Shown here: one piece after another, positions 36,756 to 46,822 of the stretch
Layout of the letters: every line of letters starts with the position of its first letter
Numbering within the stretch: the first letter of the stretch is position 1
Source: RHLJ01 sp963974345
GTDB lineage: Bacteria > Bacteroidota > Rhodothermia > Balneolales > Balneolaceae
NCBI GenBank assembly: GCA_963974345.1
Contig: CAXBBW010000007.1
Span: 122,540 to 186,539, forward strand
DNA: 64,000 nt
Direction of reading: 5' to 3'
Program-made: the position numbers and the translations under genes
The notes under the pieces: generated by a model
Databases searched by the model: none
Seen by the model: only the letters and a program-made list of their open reading frames with translations
What the model was told of the DNA's origin: nothing

Positions 36756-36765
36756 GAAGTAGTTG

Positions 36766-39117
36766 TTAATCGCTCTTTAAACTTTTAACTGGGTTCATTA
36801 AAGCGGCTTTAATAGATTGCCAGCTTACTGTTAACCAAGCGATAACAATAGCACCGATACCTGCAAGCGCAAATATCCACCATTCAATACCTGTGCTGTA
36901 GGCATAATCTTGCATCCATTGCTCCATCAAATACCATGAGATTGGGATTGAAATAGCAATAGAAATAAGTACTAGCTTGGTGAAATCTCCTGAGAGTAAT
37001 AGAACTAAACTTCGAACAGTGGCTCCCAGTACTTTTCTAACTCCAATTTCCTTAGCTCTTTGTTCAGCCGTAAATGCAGAAAGACCAAATAAACCAAGAC
37101 ATGAAATAAAAATGGCTATAATGGAAAAGTACTTTGCCAGAGACCCAATACGCATTTCGCCACGATAAAGGCTGGCGTATTGTTCATCCATAAACTCATA
37201 ATCAAAGGGGTATTTTGAGTTGAAAGATTTATATAAATCTTCCATTTCTGCAAGCGTATTGGAAATATTAGCCGATTCAATACGTACGAACGCTCTCCAT
37301 CCAAAATCGGGTTCAAGTCGAAAGAATAGAGGGTTTACTTCTGATCTGAAACTTTGGAAGTGGAAGTCCTTAGCTACGCCAATAATCTCTCGTTCTTCGT
37401 CCCAAAGTGTAATCACTTTTCCTATTGGATCTTCAATTCCCATAACTTGAATGGCAGTTTCATTAAAGATAATTTTTGAGGAATCGACTCCATAATCCTC
37501 GGAGAAAGTTCGACCTTCAATAATTTCTATATCCATAGTTTCATGAAGTCCATAATCCATAGATATATTCTCAAATAAGATTCTGGTTTCTGGTTCTTTT
37601 CCAGGCCAATCTAAACCAGAAGTATTATTATTTTGATTTAAAAATGTATGAGAGGTTCTGGAAACACTAACTACGCCAGGGATATTTTCGAGTTGAGCCC
37701 TAAATGTTGGCCATTGTTCTCCAACTTGATCATCGGTTGAAAAATAGACTAAGTTCTCTTTTGAGTATCCAAGGTTTTTACTTTGAGTGAACTGAATTTG
37801 CCGATATATAATTAAGGTGGAAACTATCAAAATTATAGAAAGACTGAACTGGAATACGACCAATCCTTTTCTAGCAAAAGCCTCTTTTCCAGATGTTTTT
37901 AAAGAACCTTTAAGCGTTTTAACGGCGTCCATCCCAGATAAATAAAATGCTGGATAACTACCAGAAACTAAACCTGTAATTATAACGGTACCAATAAATA
38001 GTGAGAGAAGAAAAGGATTGCTGTACTCAATAGAGATAGTTTTATCCGTTAAATTATTAAAAACTGGAAGGCAAAGCTCAACTAATAAAACAGAGACAAA
38101 TAAAGAGAAAAAGCTGATAATCATTGACTCGCCTATGAATTGTCCAATCAAAGAGCTCTTTGTAGCTCCAATTGATTTTCTGATCCCCACTTCTTTTGAT
38201 CTTTTAGCTGCTTTTGCAGTACTCAAATTCATAAAATTAATGCAAGCTATTAAAAGTATGAAAATGGCGACGATCGTAAATAAGCGAACATATTCTATAC
38301 GTCCACCAACAACTACTTTGTTTTCAAATTGACCATACAAATAGAGTTTAGAAAACGGGTAAACAAAGAGGTCTATATTCGATTCCTCATTTTTTCCTTT
38401 AATAAATCCCTCGATTTTCAAATTTAAGTCATTCTGATCTACACCGTTTGTAAGTTTAGCAATAGTTCTAGGACCATTATTCCCCCAATCACTTGCCCAT
38501 TCATTTTCTTGAATCCAATCTTCATAATTAAGAAGGCAATCAAATTGAAAGCTGGAATAACTTGGCATATTTCTGTAAACACCAGTTACTGTAAGTTCTT
38601 GGTCATTATCTATTGTAATGCCTTCACCGACGGGATTAATCTCACCAAAATATTTCTTAGCCATGTACTCAGAGAGTACAATGGTATTAGGGTTAGTAAG
38701 AAGTTCATCACGGTTTCCATAAATCAAATCTATGCTTAAGATTTTAAAGAAATCGTTCTCAACATATAATCCGTCTTCCCTGAAAGACATATCATCTTTT
38801 GTGAATAGGTATTCACTATTCCATGTATAAGTCGAGGTATAATCAAACTCGGGAACTTCTTCTTTTAACGTTCGAGCAAGAATACCTGGAGTTGAGAAGG
38901 TGGTTGATACACCATCAGAATAGCTTTGGTGTTCCATTACTTGAACGATCTGATCTAAGTCGTTGTGATACTGATTCATCTTCATTTCATCCATCACCCA
39001 CAAAAAGATGAGAAAGCTACATGCAAGTCCAATGGATAGACCTGCAACATTTATAAAAAATGAACTTCTTTGGCGTTTAAATCCCCGAAACGCAGTTTTA
39101 AAATAATTTTTAATCAT
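36766..39117 (-). CDS. Double-length FtsX/MacB-type ABC permease, copy 5
   Basis: 783 aa, the shortest intact copy, from MIKNYFKTAFRGFKRQR to NPVKSLKSD. Coupling motifs are KAAKRSKEVGIRKSIGATK and EQRAKEIGVRKVLGATVRS. The 70-bp leader between it and the frameshifted permease upstream contains a hairpin that covers its ribosome binding site, so its translation may be controlled separately. No promoter is seen in that leader, so it probably depends on readthrough from P3. Confidence 0.9.
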   Translation of the reverse strand: MIKNYFKTAFRGFKRQRSSFFINVAGLSIGLACSFLIFLWVMDEMKMNQYHNDLDQIVQVMEHQSYSDGVSTTFSTPGILARTLKEEVPEFDYTSTYTWNSEYLFTKDDMSFREDGLYVENDFFKILSIDLIYGNRDELLTNPNTIVLSEYMAKKYFGEINPVGEGITIDNDQELTVTGVYRNMPSYSSFQFDCLLNYEDWIQENEWASDWGNNGPRTIAKLTNGVDQNDLNLKIEGFIKGKNEESNIDLFVYPFSKLYLYGQFENKVVVGGRIEYVRLFTIVAIFILLIACINFMNLSTAKAAKRSKEVGIRKSIGATKSSLIGQFIGESMIISFFSLFVSVLLVELCLPVFNNLTDKTISIEYSNPFLLSLFIGTVIITGLVSGSYPAFYLSGMDAVKTLKGSLKTSGKEAFARKGLVVFQFSLSIILIVSTLIIYRQIQFTQSKNLGYSKENLVYFSTDDQVGEQWPTFRAQLENIPGVVSVSRTSHTFLNQNNNTSGLDWPGKEPETRILFENISMDYGLHETMDIEIIEGRTFSEDYGVDSSKIIFNETAIQVMGIEDPIGKVITLWDEEREIIGVAKDFHFQSFRSEVNPLFFRLEPDFGWRAFVRIESANISNTLAEMEDLYKSFNSKYPFDYEFMDEQYASLYRGEMRIGSLAKYFSIIAIFISCLGLFGLSAFTAEQRAKEIGVRKVLGATVRSLVLLLSGDFTKLVLISIAISIPISWYLMEQWMQDYAYSTGIEWWIFALAGIGAIVIAWLTVSWQSIKAALMNPVKSLKSD

Positions 39118-39118
39118 A

Positions 39119-39159
39119 AAATCTCCGAGTTAGCATTATCAATACTAACACGGAGATTT
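39119..39159 (-). promoter_or_regulatory. Hairpin sequestering the Shine-Dalgarno of permease copy 5
   Basis: On the minus strand AAATCTCCG pairs with CGGAGATTT (9 bp). After an A-A mismatch, GTTAG pairs with CTAAC, and ATT with AAT further in. The 3' arm holds the GGAG sequence 7 nt before the ATG at 39117, so the folded RNA would block initiation. Confidence 0.6.
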
Positions 39160-39187
39160 ATTGTAACGGTTACATTAGAAAATAAGA

Positions 39188-41571
39188 TTACTCGCTCTTC
39201 AAACTATCAACTGGATTCGCAAGAGCTGCTTTTATTGCTTGGTAGCCAATGGTTAATAAAGCAATGAATAATGTTGCTAGCCCAGAGCTGATAAAAATAG
39301 TAGCATTTGGAGGAGCGTTATACGCAAAACTATTTAGCCATTGAGTAATTAAGAAATAGGCTAGAGGTGCCCCAATAATAAACCCTATAAAAACTAGCTT
39401 TAAAAACTGCAAAGAAATTGATTGAACAATGCTAAATACGGTAGCTCCAAGAACCTTTCGGATTCCAATTTCTTTACGGCGGTTTATAACAGTAAATGAA
39501 ACTAACCCAAGAAGTCCTAAACAAGCGATAAATATAGTTAGGTAAGTGAAATATTGAAGCATTTCTCCAATTACTTCCTCAGTATCATAGACACTTGCAA
39601 TACCTTCCTCTAAAAAGTAGTACCACATCGGAATTCCATTATTTAGTGATTTAAGTGTGGTAGAAATTTGTTCAGTAACATCAGCTAAATTTTCGCTATT
39701 AATTCTAATACTAGTTTGTCCAAGACGATCAAGATCATTGAACAATAGAAGAGGGTTAATTCTAGATTGAAGAGTTTCAAAATTAAAGTCTTTAACCAAT
39801 CCTACTACAGAGTATCGTTCAGTTTCTCCTTCTGGAGATTTATAAGAAATCGTTTTTCCAATAGGATCTTCCCACCCGAATTTATCTGCTGCAGCTTCGT
39901 TAATTAAAACAGAAGACAAGGAATCGGAGGCTAGATCACTACTGAAATCTCGACCTTCTAAAAGGGTTAAATTGAATTGAGTGATGAAATTATCATCTAT
40001 AGAATAGGAATTAACAAGTAGTCCATTTTCAGCGAATTCTCCATCAGGATTGTATTGTCTTCTGGATCCAGATTGATATCCAGGGATATTTGAGCTAAAT
40101 GATACTTCGGAAACACCTGGGATTCGGAATAACTCTTCTCTAACCAAATCGAAATCAGTTTTAGATATGCCAGAAGGGATTCCTGAAACAAGTACATCAT
40201 TTTTGTTAAACCCAAGGTCTTTATTTTTCAGATAATCAAGCTGCCTATTTACAGATCCTGTACTAATAATCATAAATATAGCCACTGTAAACTGAGTAAC
40301 TACTAAACTTGTTTTAAGAATTGATTTACTATTAGTTCCTGAGTTCTCTCCTTTTAAAACTTTTACTGGTTTGAATGACGAAAGGATAAAAGCTGGATAA
40401 CCACCGGCAAATAATCCAACTAGGATAACAAATCCTACAATAGAAATTATATAGAATGGATTTGAAGTGTAATCTGCAGTAACCGACCATTCTGCTAAGT
40501 CATTAAACCAAGGGAGTGCAAGTTCAACCAATACGAGCCCAATTAATACGGCAAAAAAGGCTATCAAAAATGCCTCAGCTAAAAACTGAAAAACCAGTTG
40601 TCTTTTAAAAGCACCCATTACTTTTCGAACACCAACTTCTTTTGCTCTTTTTAGCCCTTGTGCCGTAGCAAGGTTTACAAAGTTAATACATGCAATTATT
40701 AGGATAAGTAAACCAATGGCAATGAAAATGTATATGTATGACACTTCAAGGTTTTCTCCATGCTCGGCATAAAGATTAGAAAAAAGTAAGAGTTCTGAAA
40801 TATTTTGTAAGTGTGGTGCATATCTTCCTGCGTATTCTTCACCAACAATTTTATCAATAAACGCTGGGAATTTAGATTCTAACTTAGTTACATCTGTACC
40901 CTCTTCTAATAACAAATAGGTATACAGATTATGAGATTCCCAATCGTATAAAGAAGTATAACTCTCTTCATTTAATGAGGAAAAGAAGCGAGTGAATTGA
41001 AAGTAAAACTAGAATGAGGGTTAAGTTTTTGCAATACTCCAGTTATCTCGTAGGGGATTTTATCAAGCAATAGAATTTTACCTACTGGGTTGTCATCAGC
41101 AAAATATCTAATAGACAAGTCTTCGGTTAAGACAATAGTATTTGGTCTAGCAAGGGCTCCTTCAGAATTCCCAAATTTAAATGGGTAAGAAAATATTCTG
41201 AATATAGATTCATCAACATAAGTAACACCTTGCCGCAGAATTTTATCATCATATTCAATTGCGGCGCCTCTGCCCATAAAACGAACAGATTCTTTTATCT
41301 CGGGAAAGTCGGAAACCATGGCTTGTCCCCAAGGACTTGGAGAAATTGCAACATCAAGAATATCGCCACTATTTTGTTTTATTTTATCCGCCAGTCGATA
41401 AATCTGCTCACTATTTTCGTGGTATTGATCAAATGTGAAGGCGTACTGGGAAAGAAGAACTAGAAAGAGGCAAACTCCCATTCCTATTGCTAATCCTATC
41501 GTATTTATGAAAGTATACCCTTTCTGTTTTACGAGATTTCGAAAAGCGATTTTTAAATAATTTCTTAACAT
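39188..41571 (-). pseudogene. FtsX/MacB-type ABC permease, copy 4, disrupted by a one-base frameshift
   Basis: The 5' part (41571-40972, 199 codons, MLRNYLKIAFRNLVKQK) stops at TAA soon after FNSLASF. The 3' part continues in another frame to NPVDSLKSE at 39188 and is free of stops from the break onward (SSLNEESYTSLYDW, then the region of the 575-codon ATG frame at 40915). Adding one base to the A-run at 40981-40984 (T-run on the coding strand) restores about 795 residues, normal for the family. Both halves retain all family motifs, including GLKRAKEVGVRKVMGAFKR and INRRKEIGIRKVLGATVFS, so the lesion is recent, phase-variable or a sequencing error. It is the first gene behind promoter P3. Confidence 0.85.
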
Positions 41572-41604
41572 AAAATGACCATTTATTAGTTATTGGAAAA
41601 TGAT

Positions 41605-41622
41605 TCCAACAATCGTACCAAA
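41605..41622 (-). promoter_or_regulatory. -24/-12 (sigma-54-type) promoter P3
   Basis: On the minus strand TTGGTACGATTGTTGGA shows the GG-N10-GG arrangement. Predicted start is near 41595, 24 nt before the permease ATG at 41571. Confidence 0.75.
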
Positions 41623-41673
41623 GTGCAAAAATTACCTCAATTGAACTAATAAGGTTGATTTGAGCAATAAATC

Positions 41674-41710
41674 TGTCCGAATTTAAACATGAGGTGTTCG
41701 TTTTCGGACA
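41674..41710. promoter_or_regulatory. Tandem 16-bp palindromes (upstream activating sequence) of P3
   Basis: Site A is TGTCCG-AATT-TAAACA (41674-41689). Site B is TGTTCG-TTTT-CGGACA (41695-41710). The spacer is TGAGG. Confidence 0.78.
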
Positions 41711-41752
41711 GGTATTTATTTTTTGAGATATTGATCATTTGAGCAAAAATAT

Positions 41753-44212
41753 TTACTCGCTTTTTAAACTGTCTACAGGGTTAGTAAGGGCTGCTTTAAT
41801 AGAATGATAGCTTACCGTAACAATAGCAATAAAAAGGGCAGCAATCGTAGAAATGATAAATATATCTGCGCTAATGGTTATTCGGTATGAGAAGTCAGAT
41901 AACCATTGTTCCATTACATACCATGAAACAGGAGCTGCTATGATCATTGATAAGACAATTAAAAGGACGATGTCTTTGTTAAGAAGAAGAATGATTTGGT
42001 CAACTCCGGCGCCAAGAACTTTTCTTATTCCAATTTCTTTAGTCTTGTTTACAGCTGTTAATCCTGCTAAACCGAATAATCCTAAACAGGCAATCAGGAT
42101 TGCTATAAAAGTAGTACTTCCCATTATTTGAAGCCACCGTTGGTAATCTTCATATTGACTAGCAACTGCCTCATCCAAAAACCAAAAATTGAAGGGGCGT
42201 AATGGCGATACTTCTGCCCATTTTTCTTCTAAAGCTGGTAAAACTTCACCAACCATTCCGGGCTCAATTTTAACAGCGATGGAAGCAACACCTCCCTGAC
42301 TATTATCCATATGCATAAGCATAGGCTGTATTTCCACTTCAAGAGATTGAAAATTGAAGTTCTTCACCACTCCGATAATTGTGGAAGGGTTTTCCTCGCC
42401 ATTCCATGGGAGTAGTTTGCCAATTGGTTCATCCTGCCAACCCAACGTATTTATAAGAGCTTCATTTACAACAATAGATTCGGTTTCATCCGAAGGTCTG
42501 TCTTCAGAAAAGTTACGCCCTGCAATAAGTTCGAGTCCAAGAGTTGGAATTAATTCTTCATCTACGAAATAGATATAAGAACGAAACTCTTCTTCATTTA
42601 CCTGAAACCCATATCTATTTGTCCCTTTTGTAAATGAGGGTGCCATACCGCTAATACTCTTTATGCCAGGAGCACCATTAAGCTCACTTCGATACAGTTC
42701 CATTAATTTTGTTCCTTCCTCATTCCAACCTGTATGAGTTGGAATAAAAAGAACTTGTTCTTCATTATATCCCAAATCTTTTCCACTTATATAATCCATT
42801 TGCTTGAACATGATTACTGAACTAATAATCAAGAAGATGGAAAGACTGTATTGAACAATAAGAAGTCCTTTTGTTAGGCGGGGTTTAAAATGAAAATTAT
42901 TAAGTCCCTTAAGAACTTTAGCAGGTTGATACCTAGATAAAATTAGTGCGGGATAACTACCTGCAATTAACCCAGCAATAAAGGTGATACTTAAAATAGC
43001 TATAAGAAATCCTGCATTATCTAAGTAGTTAATCGTAAGATTTTTGCCTGATACGGCATTAAAATAGGGTAGGAGTATTTCGGCTAAACATATTCCAATA
43101 ACCATTGCTAAAACTGTGATTAGTTGAGTCTCTCCCCAGAATTGCATCGCTATTTGATTCTTCTGAGCTCCCGAAGTTTTTCGGATACCAACTTCTTTAG
43201 CACGACTGGAAGAGCGAGCCAATGCAAGAGTTATATAGTTAATACAAGCTATTAGCAGAATTAAAATCCCAATGGCACCAAGAATATAAGAATACAATGG
43301 ATTACTTGAATTTTGCCACTCAATAGATGCATTGAGATGTAGAGAATTTAATGGTACTAATCCAAACTCAAGTACTTCAGCATTTTTAGGAAGCCCGCGT
43401 CGCTCTCTATCTTCCTCCCAATCTTCACTCCATTTTTCAACAACAAAGTCGTTGATTTTTGAAGTTACAATTTCAATATCTGCTTCTGGTGTAAGTTGCA
43501 GAAAAACTGGTGTATTAAATCGATTCCATTGATCAAGATTTCGTTCGTAATAAGGGTTGTCTTTTACATTCGTGATAATTGAAAATGAAATGCTAGAATT
43601 GGTTGGAGGTGATTCGACTACTCCGGTCACTGTAAAAGGGTGATCTTCATTTCGTTGCGTGATATACAATATTTCCCCAATAGGATTTTTTTCACCAAAA
43701 TATTTTGAAGCTATTTCAGGCGTAAGAACTAAGCTTTTGGGTTCTTTTAGTATAGTATTAGGGTTGCCTTGAAGAAGTTCAAAAGAAAAAACATTAAAGA
43801 AAGAATCTTCAACATAAGTAAGCTCTTCTTCAAAAGATTCTTCATCAGTTCTAATAATGGTTGTATTCTGATCAACCCGAACAAAGTTTTTAATTTCAGG
43901 AATACGATCTTTTAATACAGGACCAAGTGAAAGTGGTAACCACGGAGATTTACGAATTCCTTCAGGAGTACTAGTATCAAAAAATACCGGTTTCTTTATA
44001 TTACTCTTCAAGTCATAATAATTGATTTCTTCAACTAGATATATATCATTTACATTTTCATTGAACGTATCGAAAGAGTACTCATCCTGTACAAAAAGAT
44101 AGATTAGAATACAGCAAGTTATACCAAGGGTAAGACCTACAATATTGATGAGTGAATACAGTTTTTGTTTACTGATATTCCGGAAGGCAATTTTAAAGTA
44201 ATTTTTTAACAT
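41753..44212 (-). CDS. Double-length FtsX/MacB-type ABC permease, copy 3
   Basis: 819 aa from MLKNYFKIAFRNISKQK to NPVDSLKSE. Coupling motifs are RSSSRAKEVGIRKTSGAQK and VNKTKEIGIRKVLGAGVDQ. The first periplasmic domain is long and charged (DWEEDRERRGLPKNAEVLEF). It follows the 44238-46649 permease by 25 bp and ends 43 bp before the P3 palindromes, with no evident terminator, so P2 transcripts could run on into the next unit. Confidence 0.9.
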   Translation of the reverse strand: MLKNYFKIAFRNISKQKLYSLINIVGLTLGITCCILIYLFVQDEYSFDTFNENVNDIYLVEEINYYDLKSNIKKPVFFDTSTPEGIRKSPWLPLSLGPVLKDRIPEIKNFVRVDQNTTIIRTDEESFEEELTYVEDSFFNVFSFELLQGNPNTILKEPKSLVLTPEIASKYFGEKNPIGEILYITQRNEDHPFTVTGVVESPPTNSSISFSIITNVKDNPYYERNLDQWNRFNTPVFLQLTPEADIEIVTSKINDFVVEKWSEDWEEDRERRGLPKNAEVLEFGLVPLNSLHLNASIEWQNSSNPLYSYILGAIGILILLIACINYITLALARSSSRAKEVGIRKTSGAQKNQIAMQFWGETQLITVLAMVIGICLAEILLPYFNAVSGKNLTINYLDNAGFLIAILSITFIAGLIAGSYPALILSRYQPAKVLKGLNNFHFKPRLTKGLLIVQYSLSIFLIISSVIMFKQMDYISGKDLGYNEEQVLFIPTHTGWNEEGTKLMELYRSELNGAPGIKSISGMAPSFTKGTNRYGFQVNEEEFRSYIYFVDEELIPTLGLELIAGRNFSEDRPSDETESIVVNEALINTLGWQDEPIGKLLPWNGEENPSTIIGVVKNFNFQSLEVEIQPMLMHMDNSQGGVASIAVKIEPGMVGEVLPALEEKWAEVSPLRPFNFWFLDEAVASQYEDYQRWLQIMGSTTFIAILIACLGLFGLAGLTAVNKTKEIGIRKVLGAGVDQIILLLNKDIVLLIVLSMIIAAPVSWYVMEQWLSDFSYRITISADIFIISTIAALFIAIVTVSYHSIKAALTNPVDSLKSE

Positions 44213-44237
44213 AGAAGTAAGGTTTAGACGAATTTAT

Positions 44238-46649
44238 TTATTCACTTTTAAGACTATCAACGGGGTTAGCCAAGGCTGCAGAAATAGATTTATATCCTAC
44301 CGTTAGTGCAGCTAAAAGTACTGTTCCTCCTAATGCGAGGGCAAAGATTCCCAAACCAACTTCTACTTTATAAGCAAAATCTTCGAGCCATTTCTGCATT
44401 AATAAATAGGAAATGGGAGCTGCGATTACAAATGATATACCCGTAAGTATAGAAAGCTCTCTCCCAAAAATGGATAGGATATTCCATAAACTGGCTCCTA
44501 ATACTTTTCGGACTCCAATCTCTTTTGTACGTGTAGTAGCCATGTAAGAAACCAATCCAAAAAGCCCTAAAGAGCCAATAAGGATGGCAATAAGTGTAAA
44601 GGCATTCATTACCCGAGCTGTTCTCTGTTCATCCTCATACATCTGATTTATTTTTTCATCGAGAAATTCATACTCAAAAATATAATTCGGAAAGGCCGTA
44701 CTGAAAGCTCTTTCTATTGCATAAATAGCTTCTGAGCTTTGTAGCGTATTTATTTTAATAGCGGCGACATAGTAATTAAATGATGATGCAAGGACTACTG
44801 GAGTTAACTCTTCATGGAGTGATACGGTATTAAAATCCTTAACAACTCCATTTATCGGTGCTTCATTACCCCAGAAATCAACAGGTTTACCAAGTAGTCC
44901 ATCATAGTTATTCCCGTATCCTGTTTGACGAGCAAATGTTTCGTTTACTAAATAGCCTGTTACGGTATCGCTCAATGCAAGTGGATGCCCTGCGAGTAGT
45001 GTTAATCCATACGTATCTAAAAAACGATCATCGATAAATTTACCTTGAGCGTTATTCTCTTTACGGAGAGTATCGTCTATAAGAACATAGTTTCCTCCCC
45101 ATACGCTACTACCTGCAGATCCAGTGTTTGAAAAGGATACATTTTGTATACTGGACTCACTTAGTAAAGAATTTTTAAAAGTTTCTAAGGTAGATTTATT
45201 ATCTGGGGTGATATCGACTTCAATAACAGCTTCTTTAACAAGACCCAAATCAGTTGTTTGGAAAAACTTTATCTGGCTAGCAATTACAATGGTTGTAATA
45301 ATTAGTATTTGAGTGATTGAGAATTGTAGAATTGTGAGGCTTCTTCGAAGGGTTAATCCTTGCCCGTAATTACTATTTATTCTATTGCGAATGGCTTCAA
45401 TAGGATTGAAACTTGACAAATGTTGAGCTGGATACCAACCTGCAAGCAAGGTAATACCAACAAAAAGACACAACAGGAAAAGAAGGGCAGGTATGTTTTC
45501 AAAGAGATTAAAAATGGGTGTAAATCCTAAAATTGGTTCAATCCCTTTTAATACAATCTCTGTAATACCAATGCCTAATGCGATAGATATGAGTGCAACA
45601 AATGCAGTTTCCCCTAAAAAATGTAGGATGAGTTGAAACCTTGTACCCCCCAATGTTTTTCTAAGTCCAACTTCCTTTGATCTACTAACTGCAATAGCGG
45701 TATTAAGATTGATAAAATTTATACACGCAGTAATGAGAAGTAACAGACCAATAATACCTAATGCAAATAGAGTTTTTTTCTCAGCAACCCTTCCGCTATA
45801 TGTTCCATAATCAGCGTTAAAATGAATGTCTGATAAAGGTTGAAGCGTAAAATCTTTAACTTTTGCCTGCTCTTCATTTTGATACTTAATGATTAAAGGA
45901 TCAAACTGTGCGTTTACATCACTTTCCTGAACTCCTTCTGAAAGTTTAACATAGGTTTGCCAAGAGCTTGAGATACTTCCCCATTCTTCATTTCCTCTCA
46001 ATTCACCTTCTAAATCTTTTGAGTGTTTTGCGGCAATAATATTGAAACGAAAATCAGAAGTTTCAGAAGCATCTTTTATTACCCCCGTAATGATCAACTC
46101 GAAGCCCAGATCCTCGGTTAACAGAATTTCCTTACCAAGTACATTAGTATGACCAAATACTTTGTTTGAAATACTTTCAGTTAAAACTACCGTATTAGGA
46201 TTTTCCAGAGCATTTTCTGGGCTCCCGGAAATCCATGTGTGGGTAAAAATGTTAAAATACTCCTGATCAGCAAATACCGTGCTTTCTTCTTTAAACCTTA
46301 CTCGCGTACCATTTTCATCAACATACACAATAGCCAGTGTGTTAGAAATATTGTTGTCTATAAGTGTTACTTCTTCAATGCCGGTTACATCCTCTCGAAT
46401 TGCTTCTGCAAGAGGATAAGGAACACCCTGACCATAATCCTCATTACCAAATTCGTTCTCATATCGAACTACGCGGTAAATGCGATCAGAATCTTGATGC
46501 CATGTATCAAAACTTAGGTCAAATTGAATAATCAAAAAGATTACAAGCGAAGACACAACACCCAGAGTAAGCCCGCCAACATTGATAAATGTATTACTCT
46601 TATTTTTAAAAAGGTTACGTAATGCAATTTTGATATAATTTTTAAGCAT
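44238..46649 (-). CDS. Double-length FtsX/MacB-type ABC permease, copy 2, first gene of its unit
   Basis: 803 aa from the ATG at 46649 (MLKNYIKIALRNLFKNKSN). A start 12 codons upstream would add a non-homologous leader and fall inside the predicted 5'UTR of P2. Coupling motifs are AVSRSKEVGLRKTLGGTRF and TTRTKEIGVRKVLGASLWN. The C-terminus is NPVDSLKSE. The nucleotides around its start codon are nearly identical to those of the 28750 copy, a sign of relatively recent duplication or gene conversion. Confidence 0.9.
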   Translation of the reverse strand: MLKNYIKIALRNLFKNKSNTFINVGGLTLGVVSSLVIFLIIQFDLSFDTWHQDSDRIYRVVRYENEFGNEDYGQGVPYPLAEAIREDVTGIEEVTLIDNNISNTLAIVYVDENGTRVRFKEESTVFADQEYFNIFTHTWISGSPENALENPNTVVLTESISNKVFGHTNVLGKEILLTEDLGFELIITGVIKDASETSDFRFNIIAAKHSKDLEGELRGNEEWGSISSSWQTYVKLSEGVQESDVNAQFDPLIIKYQNEEQAKVKDFTLQPLSDIHFNADYGTYSGRVAEKKTLFALGIIGLLLLITACINFINLNTAIAVSRSKEVGLRKTLGGTRFQLILHFLGETAFVALISIALGIGITEIVLKGIEPILGFTPIFNLFENIPALLFLLCLFVGITLLAGWYPAQHLSSFNPIEAIRNRINSNYGQGLTLRRSLTILQFSITQILIITTIVIASQIKFFQTTDLGLVKEAVIEVDITPDNKSTLETFKNSLLSESSIQNVSFSNTGSAGSSVWGGNYVLIDDTLRKENNAQGKFIDDRFLDTYGLTLLAGHPLALSDTVTGYLVNETFARQTGYGNNYDGLLGKPVDFWGNEAPINGVVKDFNTVSLHEELTPVVLASSFNYYVAAIKINTLQSSEAIYAIERAFSTAFPNYIFEYEFLDEKINQMYEDEQRTARVMNAFTLIAILIGSLGLFGLVSYMATTRTKEIGVRKVLGASLWNILSIFGRELSILTGISFVIAAPISYLLMQKWLEDFAYKVEVGLGIFALALGGTVLLAALTVGYKSISAALANPVDSLKSE

Positions 46650-46693
46650 GGATATAAATAAATAGTCAAGGTTTATGCACACCAATCTATTAT

Positions 46694-46711
46694 TCCAACA
46701 ACCATACCAAA
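46694..46711 (-). promoter_or_regulatory. -24/-12 (sigma-54-type) promoter P2
   Basis: On the minus strand TTGGTATGGTTGTTGGA (GG-N10-GG) differs from P3 and P4 at two positions. Predicted start is near 46684, about 35 nt before the ATG at 46649. Confidence 0.72.
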
Positions 46712-46762
46712 CTGTTAAAAACTATCTAAATCACTTAAAAAAGAAGATTCTTTGTAAGTTAG

Positions 46763-46799
46763 TGTTCAATTTTATACAGTTAGTGTTCGATTACGAACA
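46763..46799. promoter_or_regulatory. Tandem 16-bp palindromes (upstream activating sequence) of P2
   Basis: Site A is TGTTCA-ATTT-TATACA (46763-46778). Site B is TGTTCG-ATTA-CGAACA (46784-46799), whose arms are a perfect dyad. The spacer is GTTAG. Site B ends 24 bp from the stop of the upstream permease. Confidence 0.8.
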
Positions 46800-46822
46800 T
46801 TCAAAATCTAAACTATATAAGG

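Noticed and set aside
40915..40972. Two separate permease genes instead of one broken gene at 39188-41571
   Set aside because: The downstream frame is open and homologous up to the exact point where the upstream frame stops, and the two parts together give one normal-length permease. A frameshift is the simpler reading.
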